From NCBI GenBank assembly GCA_014728115.1, contig WJME01000108.1, forward strand, positions 1 through 47,711: a stretch of 47,711 nt of DNA. The letters run 5' to 3'. Every line of letters begins with the position of its first letter. The first letter of the stretch is position 1. Below are positions 1-7,025 of the stretch, in pieces. Below the pieces are notes generated by a model. The model worked only from the letters and a program-made list of their open reading frames with translations. It made no database searches and was not told where the DNA came from. The position numbers and the translations under genes are program-made. The stretch comes from Candidatus Zhuqueibacterota bacterium (lineage in GTDB: Bacteria > Zhuqueibacterota > Zhuqueibacteria > Residuimicrobiales > Oceaniaggregativiventaceae).

Positions 1-191
1 CCCAAATCAGTGTCAACGATTTGAACATTTACCCCCGGAAGTTTTTCCCCTGTTTGTGCATCAGATACGACTCCGGCGATCTTTCCTGTTGTGGCTGAGA
101 TCGAATCCGTTGAATGAAAAAATAAAAGCACAGTACAAATTAAAAAAATGTACCATTTACCCATTTGAAGCACTAGCGTTTTCTTTGTCAT
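1..191 (-). CDS. N-terminus of a TonB-receptor-like or carboxypeptidase-regulatory-domain protein (cut by window edge)
   Basis: The reading frame starts at an ATG at 191 on the minus strand, behind the Shine-Dalgarno AAGGAG, and runs off the left edge after about 63 codons. It begins with a hydrophobic signal peptide (KWYIFLICTVLLFF core). This is followed by GKIAGVVSDAQTGEKLPGVN, the opening strand pattern of the CarboxypepD_reg-like beta-sandwich that sits at the N-terminus of SusC/RagA-type TonB-dependent receptors and of many other FCB-group surface proteins. Only this part is visible, so the receptor assignment is inference. A plain secreted protein carrying the same domain is the main alternative. 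The upstream intergenic region carries a cluster of AACATG motifs that could control it. Confidence 0.7.
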   Translation of the reverse strand, partial: MTKKTLVLQMGKWYIFLICTVLLFFHSTDSISATTGKIAGVVSDAQTGEKLPGVNVQIVDTDL

Positions 192-712
192 CTCTTTCTC
201 CTTTTAATATTTAAAATGAACAGCTAGAGACAAAGGAAAGAAAATAATTTCTCCAACGACAACTGATATAGATAGAAAAGATTTGCCAGAGGTATATAGT
301 CTGAATTCATTCATCTGGTCTCACATTTAATGTCTAATGCATGGTGCAAATTTTTAAATATAAAATCAATGTAACTGGGGTTATCAACATGTTCTGAACA
401 AAAGTTAACATGGATTAACATCAATCCCACCATGCAAAATAGAGCTCTAATAACATTTTTTACAAAAACTTACGAGCCTTGAAAAATTATGCCGTTTTAA
501 CATGTTAAAACTATTTCTTGTCCGTAACCGCTAAACGTTAAGTGCATGGGAAGGGGTTGTTAACGCATCAGTTGATAATGCTTGTCGATATGGGAAATGA
601 ATGGAACCAAAACCTTATAAAAGCTTTTGTCAGATTCCACTTGATTATCTTTGATTACTCTGGTTATAATGGCTGGTACTTTTAGAAAAATTCGGGAGGA
701 TAAAAAGCGAAA
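192..712. promoter_or_regulatory. 521-bp AT-rich intergenic region with AACATG motif cluster and 16-bp palindrome
   Basis: I see no credible gene in this stretch. It lies between the stop of the winged-helix gene and the start of the TonB-receptor-like gene, both on the minus strand. It contains TTAACAT at 405-411 and again at 415-421, a direct repeat with a 10-bp period. It also contains AACATGTT at 386-393 and the perfect palindrome TTTTAACATGTTAAAA at 495-510. Direct repeats spaced one helical turn apart are the usual target of OmpR/PhoB-type winged-helix proteins, and such a protein is encoded next door. The operator role is inference. Confidence 0.45.
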
Positions 713-1936
713 TCAAGGGGATAGTGGGCCGGCTAAAAAAGTATCTTCTGGATCGATATCACAAAAATATAAAAGATTTTCACTGAGTCCTGTTCGTTGA
801 ATTCCGCGTACTTCGAACAACGCTATGAAATATCTTGAACTGTTATGGTTTTGAAAATTGGAATCGAATTCAGATAAAAACTCGGCATCGGTGAATCTCT
901 TCAATGTCATCTCATTGCCGATTGTATGTAATGAAACAAACATAAAAATCGAATGTTCATTTGGTAATGGCAGTTTTGCCACAATGCAGATATCTTTACG
1001 AATACCAAATTGTTCGAAATGAATATCATATCTGTCCTGCTGCCCTGTTTTTTGATTTTTGATACTTACTTCATTTCTGTCCAGGTCACAATCGATTCCA
1101 ATGTTTTTAATAATGAGTCCCAACCTCCCAAGCTGGCTGTAACTTCCGATAAAAACGATCTCATTTTCATGTAAATCATCAATGATAATATCTGAACTGT
1201 ATTTTATAATATAATCTGCACTGTTGGCGACGAATATAGGAAGGAATAAAGAAATACCGGTCGCCACATCTTTGGATAAATACCCAATATTTGTTTTTTT
1301 GATTTTATCACGCAAGTGTGGATATTTAACCAGATAATTTTCCAACTCGTCACTCGATTTAACTTTATCGTTCTTTATATGCCAGACCTCATCATTCTCG
1401 GCACTGAGTTCATATACATAATGATTACCCAGCACGAAAAGAATCGGGGCTTTACTCTCCAAAAAATCGTACCATATGGAATTGTCTGAGAGTAATTTTT
1501 CAGAAAAATCTACCGATGGACATTTGAATAAAGCAAACACCGAAAGCAAGCCAATGACAATATAACTACCAATCCTTAAAGGAGTTACCCATTTCTTTGC
1601 ACGATGATGAACATCTATGGTATCAGAAAAACGTACCTGATAGTGACCTTTGGGAATTGATAATTTTATCTCATCATCCTTGCCTTCATTTTGATAATAT
1701 TTTTCCAGTTTCAATCTTAATTTATAAATATATACTCGAACGGTCGCATCATTCACAGGATCGTAATTTTTATCCTTATGAAATAACGTATACGCAAGCT
1801 CGGACTCTTTGGGAATATGATTCTGAATTTCACAGTCTACCAAAAATTTTAATATTTTTTGGAACAAATCCGCATTATTAAACTCGGTACTGTGGAGTAT
1901 TTGTTCGAGAATTTTTCTTTTCGTTTTAGAATTCAT
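713..1936 (-). CDS. Membrane-anchored winged-helix (OmpR/PhoB-like) transcriptional regulator
   Basis: This 407-aa protein has three parts. Residues 1-105 form an N-terminal DNA-binding region of the type seen in ToxR/CadC-like and acidobacterial winged-helix proteins. The key stretch is DATVRVYIYKLRLKLEKYY followed by SIPKGHYQVRF, the recognition helix and wing. A single membrane helix covers about residues 119-138, and a C-terminal region of roughly 265 residues would lie in the periplasm. I recognise no catalytic motif in the C-terminal region. The gene starts 28 bp after the stop of the TctC-type binding protein, so the two are probably one operon. That suggests the periplasmic part senses a ligand, perhaps presented by the binding lipoprotein. 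The start ATG has only a weak ribosome site. The wHTH call is firm; the signal is unknown. Confidence 0.75.
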   Translation of the reverse strand: MNSKTKRKILEQILHSTEFNNADLFQKILKFLVDCEIQNHIPKESELAYTLFHKDKNYDPVNDATVRVYIYKLRLKLEKYYQNEGKDDEIKLSIPKGHYQVRFSDTIDVHHRAKKWVTPLRIGSYIVIGLLSVFALFKCPSVDFSEKLLSDNSIWYDFLESKAPILFVLGNHYVYELSAENDEVWHIKNDKVKSSDELENYLVKYPHLRDKIKKTNIGYLSKDVATGISLFLPIFVANSADYIIKYSSDIIIDDLHENEIVFIGSYSQLGRLGLIIKNIGIDCDLDRNEVSIKNQKTGQQDRYDIHFEQFGIRKDICIVAKLPLPNEHSIFMFVSLHTIGNEMTLKRFTDAEFLSEFDSNFQNHNSSRYFIALFEVRGIQRTGLSENLLYFCDIDPEDTFLAGPLSP

Positions 1937-1964
1937 AGCGCTTTCATATCGTGATACCAGTCAA

Positions 1965-2990
1965 CTATGGAGAATTGGTAATTTTTTGTATTCCCAGTAC
2001 AGCCGGATCCTCTCTTGCAACCCCCAATTCTTTTGCAATCCACGATGCATTGCTTTCCATTTTCAAGATAATGTCTTTTGCTTCCTTACCCGTAACACCC
2101 ATCCATTGTATTTTTTGCTTTATCATTAATTCTTTTGATTCAGGACTGTTTAATGCAGACATGAAAGCTTTATCAAATTTTTCTTTGACATTATTGGGTA
2201 CATCTGCTGGGAGCATAAATCCAATCCATTGAAACAAATGAGTATAGGTTTGTTTTATAGTGGGAAATAATTCTGTTGCAGATTCTACATAGCCCAACCC
2301 ATCGAATTCGAAACCGTCGAGTTCATTAACCAATAGCACATTGATCTTGCCATTCCTGACATAATCATATATTTCATCAGCCGAGCAGCTGATCGCATCG
2401 ATCTTTTTATCAAATAATGCATCGATGGCAGGGCCGCTTCCATTGAATGGAACATGTCTGAATTCAACCCCTGCAGCCACAGCAAATTGCTTGGCTTTGA
2501 TATGCCACAGTTTTCCAAGACCGGAATTTCCCACCGAGACTGTTCCGGGTGATTGATGTGCAGTATCTATCAATTTATGAATATCCACAAATTCTGATTC
2601 TTTTAATACAGCCAAAACGCCGGGAGAACCGCCCGCTATATAAAACTCCCAATCCCGCGCCATAGGTGCAACGCCATTGACGCCAAAGAACACAGAGCTT
2701 TCCGAACTCCCCAAGACACTATATCCGTCATGTGGACTGTTCCATACTTTCATGGCCCCTTTGCCACCCAAAGAACCCGGAACATTCTCACATATCATCT
2801 TGACTCCTAACTCTTTTTCCATGATCGAGGAGAGATGCCGCGACCAACGATCCGTACTGCCTCCTTTGGAGGAAAATATAACGACTTTAATATCTCTATT
2901 AGGAAAAGTATCCTTTTTTAAGATATTACAAGAAGTAAATAATATCAAAAAAACGAACAAACCGGTCGCTTTAATTGCTATGCTGTTCAA
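1965..2990 (-). CDS. TctC/Bug-family periplasmic substrate-binding lipoprotein
   Basis: I place the start at TTG 2990, because the sequence GGAGGAAG lies just upstream. The protein is then 341 aa. It opens with a short hydrophobic signal ending LFTSC, a lipobox with the lipidated Cys. The rest matches the Bug/TctC fold: an early DIKVVIFSSKGGSTDRW segment, ENVPGSLGGKGAMKVW, and the VPFNGSGPAIDALFDKKIDA region near mid-protein. Family members bind carboxylates and similar anions for tripartite tricarboxylate transporters. No TctA or TctB membrane subunit is in the window, so this may be an orphan that serves as a sensor. It lies directly upstream of the membrane-bound winged-helix regulator, in the same direction. 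An upstream in-frame TTG at 3002 overlaps the Shine-Dalgarno and is less likely. Confidence 0.82.
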   Translation of the reverse strand: MNSIAIKATGLFVFLILFTSCNILKKDTFPNRDIKVVIFSSKGGSTDRWSRHLSSIMEKELGVKMICENVPGSLGGKGAMKVWNSPHDGYSVLGSSESSVFFGVNGVAPMARDWEFYIAGGSPGVLAVLKESEFVDIHKLIDTAHQSPGTVSVGNSGLGKLWHIKAKQFAVAAGVEFRHVPFNGSGPAIDALFDKKIDAISCSADEIYDYVRNGKINVLLVNELDGFEFDGLGYVESATELFPTIKQTYTHLFQWIGFMLPADVPNNVKEKFDKAFMSALNSPESKELMIKQKIQWMGVTGKEAKDIILKMESNASWIAKELGVAREDPAVLGIQKITNSP

Positions 2991-3361
2991 CTCTTCCTCC
3001 AAAACTATATTAAAATAGGTTCGAAAAATAGAATTAGAAACTCATCTGGACCAATACCAATCAAATTGGATTCAAGATATCCCATAATCGATAGAAATAC
3101 AAGAAAAAAATGCCTGGAACCCGAAAAGTGCAATTGGTTCGTAGAGTTGCAAGACTCTACATCTTGCCCGGTTTTGCACGGTACATCACAACCGCGCTGG
3201 GAAATGTGAAAAACAAATAAAAGGACATGCATAATCGCGGCATTATTGGCCTTGATTCCTGTTCATCCGCGGTCATTAGCGGTTCCCAAAATTTCCCCCT
3301 GGAATTATTCCGTTGATTAACCTATATTGTGAATCGAACACGTAAATCCAAGGACTGGCAA
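2991..3361. other. Divergent intergenic region with overlapping inverted repeats
   Basis: This 371-bp stretch separates the minus-strand tctC operon from the plus-strand GH92 gene, and I see no convincing gene in it. It contains CCAAT-CAA-ATTGG at 3057-3069. It also contains two overlapping, mutually exclusive hairpins: GTAGAGT/ACTCTAC at 3141-3160 and GCAAGA/TCTTGC at 3149-3167. Around 3261-3284 is a short GTTCATCCGCGGTCATTAGC-type repeat that recurs after the GH92 gene. An alternative GTG start of GH92 lies at 3329. Confidence 0.5.
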
Positions 3362-5572
3362 ATGACTCTCTCTGACTATTTTTCCCCCAGAACCCACATC
3401 AAAGAACCGGTCGATCATGTCGATCCGCGCATCGGCGGTATCAGCCACATGCTGGTGCCCACCTTTCCGACCGTGCATCTGCCCAACAGCATGGTACGCA
3501 TGCAGGCGGAATTCACGCCAAACAATTCCGACTGGATGGCAGCCACAAAAATTTATGGCTTTGGGCTAAACCTGCCGGCGCATCGTGGCAGTTTGGTCAC
3601 CACTGTGATGCCTGCTTGCGGCGAACTCGTTCTCGATGCCGATCATACTGCCTCGGCTATGGATCACGATCTTGAAATCGTCACTCCTTACCACTATGGC
3701 GTCTATCTCGAAGATCCGGAGATCATCGTGGACATGACCCCGGCAGCCAGAGGCGGGGGTATGCAATTCACCCCTTTGCACGACAACGACATGAACCTGA
3801 TTTTCCGCTGCAAGGAGGAGGGATTTCTCGAGTGGCTGGACGACCAGACCCTCCGAGGGTGGGAGCTCTTTCGGGGCGTCCGGCAATATTTTTATGCAAA
3901 ACTTTCCAAACCCGCCCGGGAATTCACTGTGTTTGCCGGACTAAAGCAATCCGATGAATCCGCATTACAGGGAAAAGAGATCGGGGCGTTTGCACGATTT
4001 CCCGTAAACCTTGAAGAAAGGGTCTGGCTGAGCTATGCTATTTCGTTCATCGATCTCGATCAGGCCGAAAAAAACTATCGGCATGAACTCGAGCATTCGG
4101 AATTCGATACGCTCAGGCTCAGGGCCCGCCAAAAATGGAATGACACGCTGTCCCGTATCGAGGTCCATACCGACAATCCCGCCAGGAAACGGTCTTTTTA
4201 CACGGCCCTGTACCGCAGTTTCGAGCGCATGGTGAATATCACCGAAGACGGCCGCTATTACAGCGCTTACGATAACAAAGTGCACTGTGATGACCGGCCG
4301 TTTTATGTCGATGACTGGATCTGGGACACCTATCGCTCCACTCATCCCCTGCGCTTGCTGCTCGCTCCGCAGATGGAACAGGACATGATCCAATCCTATG
4401 TACGCATGTACGAGCAGAGCGAATGGCTGCCGACTTTTCCGCAAATCTTTGGTGATGCCGGCGCCATGATTGGGCACCATCAGGCCGCCTTTGTCACAGA
4501 TGTCTATCGCAAAGGGTATCGTGATTTTGATATAGAGACAGCCTATGAGGGCTTGAAGAAAAACGCCACGCAGGGCACCATGATCCCGTGGCGCGAGGGT
4601 CCGGCCACAGAGCTGGACAAGATCTATCGCGAAAAAGGCTTTTTCCCGGGACTGGCGCCGGGTGAAAAAGAGACCGAGCCCCTCGTCGACGACTTTGAGG
4701 GCCGACAATCCGTTTCCGTCACCCTTGACCACGCGTATGATGACTGGTGCCTGGCACAGCTCGCCAGAAAACTGGGCAAGCACGAGGATGCGGAAAGGTT
4801 TACAAAGCGCGGTCAGAACTGGCGTCATGTTTTTCATCCTGATCATGGCTTTGTGGTGCCCAAGGACAAAGACGGCAACTGGATCGAGCCCTTTGATCCG
4901 CGCTTTACCGGTGATTTTGGCGGACGAAAATATTTTGCCGAGATGAACAGCTGGATCTATACCTGGCATATCCAGCACGACATCGACGGCCTGATCGAGG
5001 TCATGGGCGGCAACGAACAGTTTCTGCAAAAGCTCGAGCAGCTTTTTCACGAACCCCTGGGTGTGATCAAATACCGTTTTCTCAGCCAGTTTCCCGATTC
5101 CACCGGACTCGTCGGTCAATATGCAGCCGGCAATGAACAGAGTTTTCACATCCCGTATCTGTTCAATCATGCCGGTGCGCCCTGGAAAACCCAGAAACGC
5201 ATCCGCCAGATCATGGATCTCTGGTTCAGAGATGATGTCATGGGCATTTGCGGCGATGAAGACGGAGGAGCGTTATCCTCGTGGTATGCGTTTTCTGCCA
5301 TGGGCTTTTATCCCACGTGTCCCGGCAGCACGCGCTATGACATTGGCTCGCCCGTGTTTGAAAAAACCGAGATCCATTTGGGCAATGGCAAAACCCTGAC
5401 CCTCATTGCAGAAAACGTCTCTGCCTGCAATAAATACATTCAATCCATGACCATCGATGGCCAGCCCTGGTACCATGCCTGGTTGGAGCACGAGCAAATC
5501 ATGGCAGGCGGCGAGATCGTCTTTCAGATGGGATCCCGGCCCAATAAAGAGTGGGGTATAGAAAAGAAATAA
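3362..5572 (+). CDS. GH92 family exo-alpha-mannosidase
   Basis: The likely start is ATG 3362, preceded by AAGGA at about 3350; a GTG at 3329 would add 11 residues. The 736-aa product matches glycoside hydrolase family 92. It has an N-terminal beta-sandwich followed by an (alpha/alpha)6 domain with the hallmarks DDWIWDTYRSTHPLRLL, MYEQSEWLPTFPQ, GNEQSFHIPYLFNHAGAPWK and GDEDGGALSSWYAFSAMGFY. The last holds the conserved acidic residues of the active site. GH92 enzymes are calcium-dependent inverting exo-alpha-mannosidases acting on N-glycans, mannans and mannose phosphodiesters. I see no clear signal peptide, so it may act inside the cell or be exported another way. The gene stands alone and is flanked on both sides by a short intergenic repeat (about 3261-3284 and 5605-5757). 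Confidence 0.93.
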   Translation: MTLSDYFSPRTHIKEPVDHVDPRIGGISHMLVPTFPTVHLPNSMVRMQAEFTPNNSDWMAATKIYGFGLNLPAHRGSLVTTVMPACGELVLDADHTASAMDHDLEIVTPYHYGVYLEDPEIIVDMTPAARGGGMQFTPLHDNDMNLIFRCKEEGFLEWLDDQTLRGWELFRGVRQYFYAKLSKPAREFTVFAGLKQSDESALQGKEIGAFARFPVNLEERVWLSYAISFIDLDQAEKNYRHELEHSEFDTLRLRARQKWNDTLSRIEVHTDNPARKRSFYTALYRSFERMVNITEDGRYYSAYDNKVHCDDRPFYVDDWIWDTYRSTHPLRLLLAPQMEQDMIQSYVRMYEQSEWLPTFPQIFGDAGAMIGHHQAAFVTDVYRKGYRDFDIETAYEGLKKNATQGTMIPWREGPATELDKIYREKGFFPGLAPGEKETEPLVDDFEGRQSVSVTLDHAYDDWCLAQLARKLGKHEDAERFTKRGQNWRHVFHPDHGFVVPKDKDGNWIEPFDPRFTGDFGGRKYFAEMNSWIYTWHIQHDIDGLIEVMGGNEQFLQKLEQLFHEPLGVIKYRFLSQFPDSTGLVGQYAAGNEQSFHIPYLFNHAGAPWKTQKRIRQIMDLWFRDDVMGICGDEDGGALSSWYAFSAMGFYPTCPGSTRYDIGSPVFEKTEIHLGNGKTLTLIAENVSACNKYIQSMTIDGQPWYHAWLEHEQIMAGGEIVFQMGSRPNKEWGIEKK

Positions 5573-6058
5573 CCTTTCAGACTCTTGTTTTCTTTGCAAG
5601 CTCCAAACCGCGAATGGACACGGATAAACGCGGATGAAACGTTCGAAAACTAGAGAAAAAAATATTAAACCCGTCACATGATCATAAAAATCAACCTGCC
5701 AATGAATAATCAAAGCAGCAGATTTTGATTCGCACACAAGGCTGTTCATTCGCGGTTGACGTCCAATCAACAGCCATGAAGCATCTTGTGGTATATGCAA
5801 CATCTCACCAGTCATTAAAAAATGACAGGCAAACACAATCCGTCGTTTATTTTATATTCCCACCCCAAAAACAACCACGTAAAATCAAATACTTGGGGCA
5901 AAAATATGTGGTATAATAATTGCCTCATAATAATAAAATTTATTTGCAAACAAACAACTTGACAAATCTCATTTCGGATTGTTTTTTAACTGCAATGTTT
6001 TTTGGGTACATACTAACACTGTGAAAACATTCAAGTATTTCCAGCAAAAGGAGAAAAG
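5573..6058. repeat. 486-bp intergenic region with inverted copies of a short CGCGAATG-type repeat
   Basis: There is no credible gene here. AACCGCGAATG at 5606-5616 recurs inverted as CATTCGCGGTT at 5747-5757, an 11-bp perfect match about 130 bp apart. The sequence after the first copy (GGACACGGATAAACGCGG) looks like further degenerate units. A related copy with one mismatch (CATTAGCGGTT, 3274-3284) lies upstream of GH92. The right part is AT-rich. A TTGACA at 5959-5964 could be a -35 element for the next gene, but I see no good -10 at the right distance. Confidence 0.45.
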
Positions 6059-6943
6059 GTGAAAATTTTCAAGAGTACTCTTATTCTGATCACTATCGTG
6101 GCCTTACCTGCCCTGGCGCAACTTGTAGTAAAAAATTCTAATGGCGACCAACTGATGATCGTGAATAGTGACGGCCAGGTCGGAATAGGCGTCACCTCGC
6201 CGGCAGCCGGCACAAAACTGGAAATTGCGGGAATGACCAAGACCGATGACTTGCGCGTAGGCACATCTGCTGCCGGTCAGGCGCTGGTTGCAACCGACGC
6301 CACCGGCACCGCCACCTGGGGAACGATCGGAAGTGTCGGCGTTACCGATAACAGCCTTACTGCCACAGATCTCCAGGTGAATGTTGTGAGTTCAGTCGAA
6401 GGCGTGATCAACGACGGAGGGAATATCGATCTGGTGCCAACAGGAAATATTACGATCACACCGAATAATTCAACCAACCAAATCACGATCGGCTCAGAGC
6501 CAGCCACATTCACCCACAGCCTTGCACATAGTCAAGATATCTTTTATACGGGCACACCACACACTATTGGCACTGCCTATACCGTTCAAGAAAGCGGAAC
6601 CTATCTGATTATTTTAACTGTGGATGCGCAAAATTTGATGCATAATGGGGCAGCGACTAAAACATATGCCAATAATGCCTTGGTATCATTTTGGCTCGAA
6701 AAGGGAAGTACAAGAATAGGAACCGGAGAGTGCACACTCCAGTCCTATGCCCAGGGCTGGCCGAACCATCCTACTGACGGTCAATATGCATTGTGGGCCA
6801 ATCGGGCAACAGTGAGCCAAACCTATATTGCCACTCTGAGTCAAAGCGACCAAATTAATCTGAGAGGCGGGCTTGCTAACGAAAATACCGGTGCACACAT
6901 TTTCCATACACACACTCGAATAACCGGCATCCGTTTGTACTAG
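6059..6943 (+). CDS. Secreted protein with tail-fibre-like repeats and a C1q/TNF-like C-terminal domain
   Basis: The start is a GTG at 6059, five bases after the Shine-Dalgarno AAAGGAG. The 294-aa protein has a cleavable signal peptide ending ALPALAQ. Next comes a Gly/Thr-rich region with the pattern QVGIGVTSPAAGTKLEIAG and TSAAGQALVATDATGTATWG, typical of the stalk part of surface adhesins and fibre-like proteins in FCB bacteria. The last 130 residues (from about TFTHSLAHSQDIFY to ITGIRLY) show the strand pattern of a C1q-like jelly roll, with ESGTYLIILTVDAQN as its centre. No sorting domain is visible. It stands alone and converges on the PL8 lyase gene, with a long hairpin between them. 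The exact role, adhesion or glycan binding, is unknown. Confidence 0.65.
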   Translation: MKIFKSTLILITIVALPALAQLVVKNSNGDQLMIVNSDGQVGIGVTSPAAGTKLEIAGMTKTDDLRVGTSAAGQALVATDATGTATWGTIGSVGVTDNSLTATDLQVNVVSSVEGVINDGGNIDLVPTGNITITPNNSTNQITIGSEPATFTHSLAHSQDIFYTGTPHTIGTAYTVQESGTYLIILTVDAQNLMHNGAATKTYANNALVSFWLEKGSTRIGTGECTLQSYAQGWPNHPTDGQYALWANRATVSQTYIATLSQSDQINLRGGLANENTGAHIFHTHTRITGIRLY

Positions 6944-6953
6944 ACGTTTTCCT

Positions 6954-7005
6954 GGGTTTTTCTCCTCTGTTCACGGATTGTTCCGGATACAGCGAAGAAA
7001 AACCC
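6954..7005. terminator. Long inverted repeat between convergent genes, terminator-like
   Basis: GGGTTTTTCT at 6954-6963 pairs perfectly with AGAAAAACCC at 6996-7005. Inside this, CTGT (6967-6970) pairs with ACAG (6989-6992), and CGGA (6974-6977) with TCCG (6982-6985). The structure sits exactly between two convergent genes, so it could end transcripts from both sides. There is no strong T tract after either arm, which lowers the confidence. Confidence 0.5.
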
Positions 7006-7025
7006 TATCCTCTTTTCAGAATCGA

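Noticed and set aside
3005..3232. 75-codon open frame on the minus strand upstream of tctC
   Set aside because: It covers the hairpin region, lacks a ribosome site and any known motif.
5725..5916. 63-codon open frame in the GH92 downstream gap
   Set aside because: It crosses the short repeat, has no ribosome site and an unlikely composition.
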